This document shows, piece by piece, positions 7,523 to 16,136 of a stretch of 42,069 nt of DNA. Position 1 is the stretch's first letter. Each line of letters starts with the position of its first letter. The position numbers and the translations under genes were made by a program. The DNA is from a virus. The notes under the pieces are model-generated. The model did no database searches, was not told where the DNA came from, and saw nothing but the letters and a program-made list of their open reading frames with translations. The stretch spans positions 1 to 42,069 of IMG/VR virus record IMGVR_UViG_3300002137_000182; one strand, given 5' to 3'.

Positions 7523-8440
7523 TTACTTAATTGTTGATATAATATTAATTAACATAGCCATGGTGTTGATTTCTTTATCAACCGCCATAGCATCTTTAAA
7601 TTGACCATCTGCAATATGCAGAATAGTCTGACCTACCTTACCATTTGCGTACTCATCAACCTTCTCATAAAGAGTTTTATATAGAGGAGTAAAATCACGA
7701 ACCTTTGAATCGGCAATGATTTGGCGAATGGTGGTAAACATTGTTTTAGGGTCACTATTATTTTGGAGAGCCATTACAACTTCCTCAGCGTAGTTTGCCT
7801 GAATGTTTGATTGTGAATCAATCACAACCTTACCATTAATAACTTGTCGTTGTGCGGAGTTTAACACTCTACGAATATCAGGGTATCCACTATTTACCAA
7901 TACAGCAAGGTCGGCGTTTTCAAACGTAACACCTTCTTCGGTTAAGATGTGGTGTAGTCGTTTTGCAACATCTTTCTTTGATGGTGGTGTAATAGCGAAT
8001 GTCTGACATCGTGACTGAATCGGGTCAATAACCTTCTCCACATAATTACAAGTCAAAATAAAACGAGTGGATTTACTGAAAGTTTCCATCAAGTTACGAA
8101 GAGCTGCTTGAGCGTTTGGTGTCAAATAGTCTGCCTCATCCAAGATAATAACTTTCCACTTACGGAATCCCATTGATGATGCAAATCCACGAATTTTATC
8201 ACGGACAGTATCAACGTTGTTTTCATCCGAAGCGTTGATGTACATTAAATCACAATCAATTTCATTAGTGATAATTCTAGCGAGGGTAGTCTTACCGGTA
8301 CCTGCTACTCCATAGAGTAATAGGTGAGGTACATCCTCATTCTCAATGTAAATCTTTACTTTCTCAAGAATATGTTCATTTCCAACATACCCTTCTAATG
8401 TGTCTGGTCGATACTTTTCGACCCATAGTGAATTACTCAT
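7523..8440 (-). CDS. 44: Clamp loader ATPase large subunit, gp44-like
   Basis: From the start at 8440 (MSNSLWVEKYRP) the protein has 305 residues, close to T4 gp44 (319). A reading from 8482 adds 14 basic residues out of the overlapping gene and is less likely. It is an AAA+ protein with Walker A GVAGTGKTT, Walker B VIILDEAD, sensor 1 (FILTCNY) and the arginine-finger SRC motif (PIQSRCQTF), as in RFC and gp44. Four copies with gp62 load the gp45 clamp onto primer-template junctions. The ATG overlaps the stop of the DruA-like gene (ATGA), which shows tight coupling. Confidence 0.93.
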   Translation of the reverse strand: MSNSLWVEKYRPDTLEGYVGNEHILEKVKIYIENEDVPHLLLYGVAGTGKTTLARIITNEIDCDLMYINASDENNVDTVRDKIRGFASSMGFRKWKVIILDEADYLTPNAQAALRNLMETFSKSTRFILTCNYVEKVIDPIQSRCQTFAITPPSKKDVAKRLHHILTEEGVTFENADLAVLVNSGYPDIRRVLNSAQRQVINGKVVIDSQSNIQANYAEEVVMALQNNSDPKTMFTTIRQIIADSKVRDFTPLYKTLYEKVDEYANGKVGQTILHIADGQFKDAMAVDKEINTMAMLINIISTIK

Positions 8441-9624
8441 CTTCCTACTTCTTTTAAATACTTTTCTTTTGCATCTTCCCAAGACATACCAATAATGTCT
8501 ACATAGAATAGCGCTTCGGGTTTAATACGACCATCATCGTGTAGTTTTGAATAACGATTAATCGCTTTCTTCCTCCACCATTTCATGGTATAATCGTCAC
8601 CATCTCTGAACTTGTCTTTTAGTACGAGTTGGTCTTCAGTAATCTCATTACGAAGATACTCATTACCATTATCATACATTTGAGCAAAATACACCCCTCT
8701 TTTAAATCCGTGTTGATATTTGGAATTCTTCAACCCAAGCTCTTTAAAAATCATATTAATAATCTTTTGTTTCACTCCAGTCGCAGGACCATCAACACCT
8801 TCCTTTTCAGCGGTTTGTTTGGCGTACTCTTCTACTTTATTTTCTTTCATCCAATGATGCCATACTTCATATACGGAATCATCTGGTTTTGTAGCAACCT
8901 TTCCAGCAGATTCGCCTAAGGTTTTGAAATGTGGGATACCATTATATTGGGAGTGGATACCATACAAAGAAGTGGTGCCTACTGCTATTAGTGTTTGTCC
9001 GTACTTCTCCTTCCAATGTTGACGTACAATTGGGGAGGTTGTCAAGCAAGCAATCAGTTTTCCACCTAAAAAATTATATCCTAATGGTTGAGTACAGACG
9101 ATGGTGGAAGCGATGGTAGTGTGGTTCAACTTACCATGCTTATATTTATTATCCTGAGTCCACCCAATGTAGGTATCTCTAACTCCCAATGAGGTAACAT
9201 CTGAACCAAGTGAAACAAGCCCCAACATTTTACCACTAGCTCGGTCTTTAATGTATAACTTAACATTACGACCTGGGTTAGCGGAGAACGCCATTGTATG
9301 AATCAACTTACGGATTTCAGTCCATCTGGTCGATTCCTTTGAATCTTCAACAATCTCTACATAAGGGTCAAGTGCTTCAATTTCTTGAATTGTTTGTTCT
9401 TTATTATAGATGTCAGTTGGAGCCCAAAGTGTGTCATAGTGGAGTGCCAGCGCAGCTTTCCTCTTCATAGAGGTAACCATGTCTGAATTATACTCCTGCC
9501 ACTTTTTATACAACGTTTGTTCTTCTACTGTCATTGATGAAAGGTAATCCATATTTTCAATGAATTTACCTTTCTCAACATCATAGTTGAATTCTGGCTT
9601 CGTTGGTTCAGTATCCCAAAACAT
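8437..9624 (-). CDS. DUF4338/DruA-like protein inside the replisome operon
   Basis: This 395-residue protein has a core at about residues 105-245 that matches the layout of DUF4338, the domain of the Druantia defence protein DruA. The core runs KMLGLVSLGSDV, then RDTYIGW, then a NHTTIAST-type segment, then VRQHWKEKYGQTLIAVGTTSL and YNGIPHFKTLGESAGK. The C-terminal 150 residues (FKRGVYFAQMYDNGNEYLR and a basic stretch) are not recognised. The final segment also recalls the end of the Mom/GNAT core. The function of DUF4338 is not established to my knowledge. The gene lies between gp45 and gp44 with a TAATG and an ATGA overlap, so it is made together with clamp and loader. Confidence 0.6.
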   Translation of the reverse strand: MFWDTEPTKPEFNYDVEKGKFIENMDYLSSMTVEEQTLYKKWQEYNSDMVTSMKRKAALALHYDTLWAPTDIYNKEQTIQEIEALDPYVEIVEDSKESTRWTEIRKLIHTMAFSANPGRNVKLYIKDRASGKMLGLVSLGSDVTSLGVRDTYIGWTQDNKYKHGKLNHTTIASTIVCTQPLGYNFLGGKLIACLTTSPIVRQHWKEKYGQTLIAVGTTSLYGIHSQYNGIPHFKTLGESAGKVATKPDDSVYEVWHHWMKENKVEEYAKQTAEKEGVDGPATGVKQKIINMIFKELGLKNSKYQHGFKRGVYFAQMYDNGNEYLRNEITEDQLVLKDKFRDGDDYTMKWWRKKAINRYSKLHDDGRIKPEALFYVDIIGMSWEDAKEKYLKEVGR

Positions 9625-10319
9625 TACTTAATCTCTACAAGAAAATAATTAGACTTATAGCCATCGTGTTCAAAGGATGCGTGAGCAAGTCCCTGTGCTG
9701 ATACCTTCAATGATGAAGCTTTAGCATTACGATTAGCGTTCAAAATCTCTTTCAAATATTTAGCAGAGAATGAGATAGGTTCAACATCACTTTCACAAGT
9801 ACATTGAACATTGATAGAAATTCGGTTAGAGTTGATTTTAGAATATCCCAAAACAACTTCACCTTTATTATCCTTACACTTAAAAGTGAAAGTGTCAGAA
9901 TCCGACAATGCTCCCTTCGACTTAATAAACTTACTTACAAACTCTTCATCAAGTGTAATACTTGAACTAAAGTCAGGAAGTTGTTTCAAATCAGGAACAA
10001 CCGGAATAACGGATAAGTCAGCTAACATATAGTTTACTGATGTACCCTTGTCAGAGAATACCAAGGCTGCTTCACCTTCTGTAACGTCGATGTTTGAATC
10101 CAAAACACCAAGTAATCCTTTTAGTTGGGAAGTTGTGTAAACTCCAAACTCACCATTAGGAAATTCTTTGTCCTCACTTGTAACATCACCCAATAGAGTT
10201 TTGTCATCAGAAATAAAACGGACTGTGATTCCTTCATCGGTTGAGTTGATTTTTACGGATTCAACCTCACCCCCCAAGTTGTAACGGGCTACAAACCCTT
10301 CAAACGAACTTTTCTTCAT
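9624..10319 (-). CDS. 45: DNA polymerase sliding clamp, gp45-like
   Basis: This 231-residue protein matches T4 gp45 (228) in length and in its two repeated clamp domains. It opens MKKSSFEGFVARYNLGG, has the SQLKGLLGVLDS segment in the first domain, and ends with YLKEILNANRNA and a hydrophobic strand. It would form the trimeric ring that tethers gp43 to DNA and, in T4, also activates late transcription. It has its own promoter about 33 bases upstream, placed directly after the gp43 stop, so clamp, DruA-like protein, loader and downstream genes can be transcribed separately from the polymerase. Confidence 0.9.
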   Translation of the reverse strand: MKKSSFEGFVARYNLGGEVESVKINSTDEGITVRFISDDKTLLGDVTSEDKEFPNGEFGVYTTSQLKGLLGVLDSNIDVTEGEAALVFSDKGTSVNYMLADLSVIPVVPDLKQLPDFSSSITLDEEFVSKFIKSKGALSDSDTFTFKCKDNKGEVVLGYSKINSNRISINVQCTCESDVEPISFSAKYLKEILNANRNAKASSLKVSAQGLAHASFEHDGYKSNYFLVEIK

Positions 10320-10351
10320 AATTTATATAATTGTTATTGTTTAATGTTCTA

Positions 10352-10383
10352 CTAATATACGAAATTAAATTGGATTATCCAAA
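10352..10383 (-). promoter_or_regulatory. Promoter for the gp45 operon
   Basis: The minus strand reads TTTG (10380-10383), 20 bases, TATATTAG (10352-10359). The -33 box starts immediately after the TAA of gp43. TTGG and CCAA form an inverted repeat (ATTTGG-ATAAT-CCAATT). The leader to the gp45 ATG is about 30 bases. Confidence 0.82.
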
Positions 10384-12903
10384 TTAAAATCCAAAAAATT
10401 GTGATGCCAATTCAAGATTTGGATTTGGTTTCTCCCAATCCATAGCTTTATAAAAGTCATCCAGCTTATTATTCAGTTCTTTTTCCCAAATCAAATCATA
10501 GTCAATGTATTGTTGAATGAATGCGTTGATTTGTGGTGGGTCGTTGTGACCTGTAAATGCGGTGGTTTCTAACCCAAGTGGATTCTTCTTTAGATATACC
10601 CACTTGATTTTATCACCATCCTTCATTGGTTCATATTTAAATGCAACATCAAACTTTTTTAACAAACGATTATAAGTAATAGCTGCCTTAACGTGTGCTG
10701 GTGTTCCTTTTTCAAATTCACCCAACGCATAGTTAGTTCGTTTATTAATATACTTTGACATATCCTTCACAGCTGAATTCTTCGCAATATCAGTAAATGC
10801 CTGAGTACCCATATTTGCTTTGTAATCAATCAACTTAGTGTCGATTTTCTTTTTATCAACTCCTTTTAGAATATCTAACAAAACAGTTTCCATTACTTTC
10901 TTAAAATAAGTTGGAAATGATGACCTACGAACATCCAATCCCTTAACATCCATTTTATCACATGGTACAGTGTTATCGTTGATAATCCATTGAGCGTATC
11001 GTTTCTTTGATACCCAAAACCCACCCTTAGCAATAGTCTCTTGTTTGATGTCAAATCGGTGGGAGTTTACATTGAACATCTTTTTAGCCATTGTATCATA
11101 GACTTTATTGATGTGAGATTGTACCTCTTGTGCAACCGATAGAATCGCAGGAACCATTTGTTCATCAGAGTCTTCATCAATATTAGGGTTTCTAGCCCTT
11201 ACCAATGGAGCTGCCTGATAGAATACAGAATCCGTATCAGTATACACATTATAGTCACCTTCCTTACCAATTATACTTTTGTAATATTGGTTAGCAATTA
11301 GCTCCGTAGTTTTAATTACAGTCTGACCCGTGATGGTAGTAGCTTCAGCATTATCTACGTCATAGAATCTGAATGAGGGTAATCCCAATACTCCATATAG
11401 AGAGTTCAACATAATCTTCTGAACCAATTGTCGCTGAGAGTAGAACTTGTATAGGTCATCATTACCCTCATTACCATATTTCATCATGAGGTCTTTGTAC
11501 TCAACACGTTTATCAAACCAAACATTCAGAATCTCAGGTATTACACCAACCTTGTCTTGAGTATATAATACACCATTTGAAGATAACGAGTAATTTGATT
11601 CCGTAATTAGGGTTTGAAATTCAGCACGTGTTAATGGTGGGAATTCATTTCCTTTATCATCAACAATACAATATGAGTCAATGGTGTCCTTCATATAATC
11701 ATCAGATGTGAACGTCTTCAACTTACCAATTTTGGTTTCCGGTGAGGTATTGAGAGTCATAATAATTGATGGATATAGAGATGTCAAATCTAAGTCAAAT
11801 ACCCATTTGTAAAGACCCGGCTTTGGTTCTTTAACATATGCACCTGTAAACTTACCTTCACCATCAGTACCATCATCGTTCTTAGCAGCTCGACGTGGTT
11901 TGTCTGGCGCTACACGATTTGACCTTCGTAAGAATGTCAAGATAGCCCCCTCTAACCATTTTGATGAGAATACAAAATCTTCATAGAATACATGACCTGC
12001 GTGACAAATTGCCTGAGCTAATTCAATGAACTGAAGTTTCTTGTCCATGTCAACAACTAACTCAACATCCACTAAGTTATACTCAATAAACTTTTCTAAG
12101 TCATCTCTGAACAATTGGTCAAGGTTTCCTTCGTACTCAATCTTACCCCTACCTAACACAATATTAGCAATAGTGTCTAATCGGTAGTTAGGGAATTCTT
12201 GATAGGTAAAGTTCTTGTAAAGTGCAAGATAATCCAAACACGATACCCCTGCTATAATATAACGTTGTCTGTACTTATTCCAAGTAACTTTGTTAATTGG
12301 AGAAAGTTTGTTAGCCAACCGTTCCCCCAACACATTCTTTAAACGATTGTAAAGGTAAGTGATATCAAAGTAGTCGATATTCCACCCCGTGACGATTGTT
12401 GGATTAATTTCCTGCCACTTGTTTAGGAACGCAGTAAGTAGGTCCTCTTCAGTTTTGAATGAACGAACCTGAGCACCTTTAATAGTCTTATCAACATACT
12501 TGTTGCTGACTACATATACAAAGTAATCATTAGTAACCGAATCATGTCCTGCTATTGAAGTGATAGCATTACCTGCTTTCTCAATGCTAGGAAGGCCGGT
12601 GTTCATCTCAACCTCAATATCAAATGTTAATACATTATGACCAACTGACACCTCATCGGTATCACCATACGTGTCAATAAGGAATCGTGTAATCTCATTT
12701 ACATCGGATTCATAAAGTTCAAGATTATCTTCACCCTTCCAATAGCTTATCTTTTTAAGACGTTCTCCGTGAATAGAAGTAAAAGCACCATCACCATCTC
12801 TAAGATAAGCATATCTACGGTACTTACTTGTAAAATACCCCTTTTTATCATCCCAACAATGGATAAGGCCTGCTTCTTTTTCGTAGTATACATTTTGATA
12901 CAT
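10384..12903 (-). CDS. 43: Family B DNA polymerase, gp43-like
   Basis: This 839-residue replicative polymerase is slightly shorter than T4 gp43 (898). The exonuclease domain has Exo I FDIEVE, Exo II GWNIDYFDITYLYNR and Exo III YNLVDVELV. The polymerase domain has motif A DLTSLYPSII, motif B KIMLNSLYGVLG and motif C YTDTDSVF, all with the catalytic Asp residues present. The C-terminus ends ELASQFFGF, similar to the clamp-binding peptide of T4-like polymerases. Its ATG overlaps the stop of the preceding glycosyltransferase (TAATG), so it probably depends on an upstream promoter, the nearest being at 15276. Confidence 0.96.
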   Translation of the reverse strand: MYQNVYYEKEAGLIHCWDDKKGYFTSKYRRYAYLRDGDGAFTSIHGERLKKISYWKGEDNLELYESDVNEITRFLIDTYGDTDEVSVGHNVLTFDIEVEMNTGLPSIEKAGNAITSIAGHDSVTNDYFVYVVSNKYVDKTIKGAQVRSFKTEEDLLTAFLNKWQEINPTIVTGWNIDYFDITYLYNRLKNVLGERLANKLSPINKVTWNKYRQRYIIAGVSCLDYLALYKNFTYQEFPNYRLDTIANIVLGRGKIEYEGNLDQLFRDDLEKFIEYNLVDVELVVDMDKKLQFIELAQAICHAGHVFYEDFVFSSKWLEGAILTFLRRSNRVAPDKPRRAAKNDDGTDGEGKFTGAYVKEPKPGLYKWVFDLDLTSLYPSIIMTLNTSPETKIGKLKTFTSDDYMKDTIDSYCIVDDKGNEFPPLTRAEFQTLITESNYSLSSNGVLYTQDKVGVIPEILNVWFDKRVEYKDLMMKYGNEGNDDLYKFYSQRQLVQKIMLNSLYGVLGLPSFRFYDVDNAEATTITGQTVIKTTELIANQYYKSIIGKEGDYNVYTDTDSVFYQAAPLVRARNPNIDEDSDEQMVPAILSVAQEVQSHINKVYDTMAKKMFNVNSHRFDIKQETIAKGGFWVSKKRYAQWIINDNTVPCDKMDVKGLDVRRSSFPTYFKKVMETVLLDILKGVDKKKIDTKLIDYKANMGTQAFTDIAKNSAVKDMSKYINKRTNYALGEFEKGTPAHVKAAITYNRLLKKFDVAFKYEPMKDGDKIKWVYLKKNPLGLETTAFTGHNDPPQINAFIQQYIDYDLIWEKELNNKLDDFYKAMDWEKPNPNLELASQFFGF

Positions 12904-14042
12904 TAATTAGTCAATTTTTTATGTAGTTGTTTAATCATCTTATCTTCATTCAAAGATAGTTCCATTGCTCTCTGAAGTGACACATTGTCTTGTTCTTTTC
13001 TGAACTCGTCATTATCCAACATTTTATCTAAATATTTAAAGAATTCTTTCTTCGTTTTGAAGAATAACCCATTAGGGTCAATCTCGTGATAACAATCAGA
13101 GTCGTGCCAAATCATAGGAGTACCATTCATCATACAATCCGTACCACTTACCGACCATCCATAATTTGTCTGTTTCATCTGAACACCAACCTTACAATTC
13201 TGAAGTCGTTGGTAGTATTCGTGTTTTGGTACTTTAGTATTGTCTATCCAAGCGAATGGTATCTTACCACTTAATTGTGGAATCCACACCGTAAAATCTT
13301 GTCTTTGAGTACGATACTCTTCCATCATTTCAATAAACTTAGGATACCCTTTGTATGCTGCTGGTCTATGATTGAATACGATGACGTTATCTTTAGTATT
13401 CTTCACTTCACTCACAATCTTATCGTGTGGTACACCCAAGTTCCAAACAGTTAGGATAACATCCAACTTCTGAACGAACTCGTCATTAAACAATTCTTTA
13501 GCCTCAGCAAGAACTCTATTCTTTTGGTCTTGGGTATTTAGGTAACAAGTTTCCATTTGAGAAATACCCAGCAGTTCAATTGGTAACCATAACCACTTTG
13601 CCTTACCATCTCTTCTATCTACGCCATTACAAGGTAAGTGTTTACTTCCCTCAAACCAATGTGAATATCCTATAATTTTAGTTCCCCACTTAGCATATCT
13701 ACCAACTTGCGGCCAATCTGGGAGATGTGAATAAATTACATCATATTCACCATCCTTTAATGTCTTCATCAATTCGACTGATGGGAATGCTCGTTGATTC
13801 ATCATATCACCTGGAATGTGAATCTCAATTTGCTTTACATTTGGTAGATTTAACTTCTTAGTAACCTTACCCTTTGGAACTAATACATTCCAATAGTATT
13901 CACCACACTTATCTAATGCCTTGATATGATTATGTATCACATCAATAAACGAGTCTTTCTCAATATTAGATGAATTTGTAATATTCGGGATTACCAATAC
14001 TTTCCTAGCATTTTTGTAATCCACTGCTTCCCAAAAACTCAT
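12903..14042 (-). CDS. Glycosyltransferase-like GT-B protein
   Basis: This 379-residue protein has two Rossmann-like halves. The N-terminal half opens KVLVIPNITNSSNIEKDSF and contains YDVIYSHLPDWPQVGRYAKWG and GYSHWFEG. The C-terminal half starts VIVFNHRPAAYKGYPKFIEMM and has SVSGTDCMMNGTPMIWHDSD where nucleotide-sugar binding is expected. A clear EX7E motif is missing, so it is a divergent family member. It sits between the ParB-nuclease gene and gp43 with TAATG overlaps on both sides. A DNA glucosyltransferase role would suit this location but cannot be shown; a surface or virion glycosyltransferase is equally possible. Confidence 0.7.
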   Translation of the reverse strand: MSFWEAVDYKNARKVLVIPNITNSSNIEKDSFIDVIHNHIKALDKCGEYYWNVLVPKGKVTKKLNLPNVKQIEIHIPGDMMNQRAFPSVELMKTLKDGEYDVIYSHLPDWPQVGRYAKWGTKIIGYSHWFEGSKHLPCNGVDRRDGKAKWLWLPIELLGISQMETCYLNTQDQKNRVLAEAKELFNDEFVQKLDVILTVWNLGVPHDKIVSEVKNTKDNVIVFNHRPAAYKGYPKFIEMMEEYRTQRQDFTVWIPQLSGKIPFAWIDNTKVPKHEYYQRLQNCKVGVQMKQTNYGWSVSGTDCMMNGTPMIWHDSDCYHEIDPNGLFFKTKKEFFKYLDKMLDNDEFRKEQDNVSLQRAMELSLNEDKMIKQLHKKLTN

Positions 14043-15223
14043 TAATATTTACTTAATTGTAATTCAACCTTACCATTGTTTTCGAAAACATCACCATAGA
14101 TAATTCTGAACCCAGCATCATCTTTGTGGTTGTTCCAAACATTTGAAATTGGTAATGTGTGGCCACCGATACCAGCTGATTTCCAATCATTAGCATCTAA
14201 CTTAGTGAATATTAAACACAGTCTCTCAATATGTTCATCATAAGTCATTAAAATATATTGACCTTCTCTAATCCCCATACCACCTTTCCAAGTAGTAGAA
14301 TTACCCTTAAAGTTAGTAACCTTAATCTCAACCTTATCATCAATATCATTATGATATATATCAGGGTCGGTGGGATGGCCACTAGCACACCTCACATCAT
14401 GTCCCTCACTTTTTAATAATTCAGCACCAATAGTTTCCAGCAAATGAGAAATGTTACCAGCAATAGTACCTTTTGTAAAGTCCATAACTGGAGGATAGTC
14501 TACACCATTGATTTTAACAGTCAAAGCCATCATTTGTTTGATTGTATTAAAAGCTCGATTCACCATATTTGTAAAGAATGAATCTTCATAAATCTCACTC
14601 CAATCTCTATTAGGATTATTAGATGCGACAACCTTAACTTTATTTCTACCTGTGGCTTCTTTCCAAGCAAAATTAACTGCCATTTCACCAGAATCACATT
14701 TTTGTAACAATTCAGGTTTGTTGTTTTTGATATCAATCAACTCTTTTATAGTTTTTCGACAAGTACCCATTTGTTTAAGATGTATATTTTCATCTTTAGC
14801 AGGTCGAGCGATACCAAATTCTGTTACATATGCATTATTGAACTCTATAAATTCACTCAGTCTATCTGAATGTGAAACTTCTCGCCTAACATTACTTACG
14901 GCTAAATCCACTAAAGTACTAAATGGTTTATCATCACTTGGATATTCCGCATCAGTATATTCACACCATAAATCACAGCCTACGATTTTAGCCGCCTCAT
15001 ATCTAGTATGGCCAGAATCAATCAATCCATCTTTATGGATTAACACAGGTTGGATGTTGGGAACTTTTTTATCAGAAATTCGTTCTTTGTAGGTTTCTGC
15101 TATTTCTGCTTGCTTTTTTGATTCCTTCTCTTTGTTACTGTACAAATGAGCATTTTTAGGATTGGGTTTAAGTTGTGATGGATTAATCATCATCTTACCC
15201 TTTTTCTTTTTAACTTCTAACAT
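14042..15223 (-). CDS. ParB/Srx-like domain fused to a PD-(D/E)XK nuclease-like domain
   Basis: This 393-residue protein has two parts. Residues about 12-130 form a ParB/sulfiredoxin-like domain (NPSQLKPNPKNAHLY, then VLIHKDGLIDSGHTRYEAAKIVG, the characteristic GHTRYxAA box). Residues about 260-330 look like a restriction-endonuclease core: a conserved Glu in LLETIGAELLKSEGHDV, then PDIYHN, then VEIKVTNF (PD...EIK), followed by a tryptophan- and glycine-rich stretch. The combination suggests a DNA-binding or DNA-cutting enzyme, perhaps linked to modified bases. The gene follows two Mom-like genes after its own promoter and a possible 12-residue leader peptide. A basic N-terminal tail (VKKKKGK) precedes the ParB part. 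Confidence 0.65.
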   Translation of the reverse strand: MLEVKKKKGKMMINPSQLKPNPKNAHLYSNKEKESKKQAEIAETYKERISDKKVPNIQPVLIHKDGLIDSGHTRYEAAKIVGCDLWCEYTDAEYPSDDKPFSTLVDLAVSNVRREVSHSDRLSEFIEFNNAYVTEFGIARPAKDENIHLKQMGTCRKTIKELIDIKNNKPELLQKCDSGEMAVNFAWKEATGRNKVKVVASNNPNRDWSEIYEDSFFTNMVNRAFNTIKQMMALTVKINGVDYPPVMDFTKGTIAGNISHLLETIGAELLKSEGHDVRCASGHPTDPDIYHNDIDDKVEIKVTNFKGNSTTWKGGMGIREGQYILMTYDEHIERLCLIFTKLDANDWKSAGIGGHTLPISNVWNNHKDDAGFRIIYGDVFENNGKVELQLSKY

Positions 15224-15229
15224 ATTTTT

Positions 15230-15268
15230 TCATTTAAACATTAAATATTCGAGGTACTCCGACCTCAT
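15230..15268 (-). CDS. Possible 12-residue leader peptide upstream of the ParB-nuclease
   Basis: An ATG at 15268 opens MRSEYLEYLMFK and stops 6 bases before the ParB-nuclease ATG. The -7 box of the promoter ends 7 bases upstream, so this ATG would sit at or very near the mRNA 5' end. The first codons form a GC-rich hairpin (15251-15266, GAGGT and ACCTC). A regulatory leader peptide is possible; so is chance. Confidence 0.35.
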   Translation of the reverse strand: MRSEYLEYLMFK

Positions 15269-15275
15269 TGTTATA

Positions 15276-15307
15276 CAAATATACAACATTTAGTTGGGTT
15301 TACCAAC
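15276..15307 (-). promoter_or_regulatory. Promoter with upstream TAACA direct-repeat element
   Basis: The minus strand reads GTTG (15304-15307), 20 bases, TATATTTG (15276-15283), an exact match to the Bacteroidota -7 consensus TAnnTTTG. AGTTGG and CCAACT form an inverted repeat. The TAACA-N6-TAACA element is at 15312-15329, just after the stop of the second Mom-like gene. Confidence 0.82.
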
Positions 15308-15341
15308 TTTTAATGTTATTAAATTGTTAAGTTATCCACAA

Positions 15342-16136
15342 TTACCAAAAATTTACTACATTCTCCGGCGTGTATGTTTCGTGATGTACTACCTCTGATA
15401 GGAACTCACTTGCATCTTTAGGATATGGGCTTACTTTGTGTTTCAATTGTTTAGCCAACTTACGTTTCTCAGATTTGTTCTGACCCAATACTTGGATGTA
15501 TCGGTGTTTAGCAGATTCCTTTTTTCTCCAAAACTCCGTGAGGTTTTCTTTACCCATTACAGTTTTGAGATGTTCCAAATTATGAGAGCCCCAACGTGAG
15601 AATACAGTTCTTGAGTGTATCCACTTATGTGGGTTACTTTGAATTGATATAGAATAGTTCGGCATCAGTTGAATATCACGACAATCTTGGTATAACCAAT
15701 TTGTTGCTTGATATATACCACCTAAATGTAATTGTTCGGGGTCAGCGTAACTGAGTAACATCTTGATATTGGGTGCGTTCTCCTTAATCCATTGAAATGA
15801 TTGACCCATAGCGTATGACTCTATATTAGACCCATACCCATCGTGAATAAACAATCGTGTCAATTCCAAACATTGGTCTTTCTCTAACCCATCTATAACG
15901 GACTTGATTGCTGACCTACCTACTGGATACCCATAGACTAAACATCCGATGAGTTGTTCTGAATTACCTAATACATCATTCTTATTAGTTTCGTAGAATA
16001 CCCCAAGAGCGTATCTACACATGGTCCATGCATGAGAGTAATGATGTGTTACAATCATCTCTTTTGCAGTAGCCTTACCAATCTCTCGAATGGTAACCTT
16101 TGACACATCTACGTAGTGTTTATTCTCCTCTTTCAT
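15342..16136 (-). CDS. Mom-like DNA modification protein, second copy
   Basis: This 264-residue protein is of the Mom type (GNAT-related fold). Characteristic parts are IVTHHYSHAW near the N-terminus, CLELTRLFIHDGYGSNIES, and SYADPEQLHLGGIYQATNWLY. Mu Mom converts adenine to N6-carbamoylmethyl-adenine and so protects phage DNA from restriction. It is clearly paralogous to the preceding gene: the two share the block order, and the ATG overlaps the preceding stop by 17 bases. Differences in the core (LHLGG here, GHCGT there) and in the C-terminal tail suggest they recognise different sites or act as a heteromer. The tail from about 205 is strongly basic. Confidence 0.8.
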   Translation of the reverse strand: MKEENKHYVDVSKVTIREIGKATAKEMIVTHHYSHAWTMCRYALGVFYETNKNDVLGNSEQLIGCLVYGYPVGRSAIKSVIDGLEKDQCLELTRLFIHDGYGSNIESYAMGQSFQWIKENAPNIKMLLSYADPEQLHLGGIYQATNWLYQDCRDIQLMPNYSISIQSNPHKWIHSRTVFSRWGSHNLEHLKTVMGKENLTEFWRKKESAKHRYIQVLGQNKSEKRKLAKQLKHKVSPYPKDASEFLSEVVHHETYTPENVVNFW

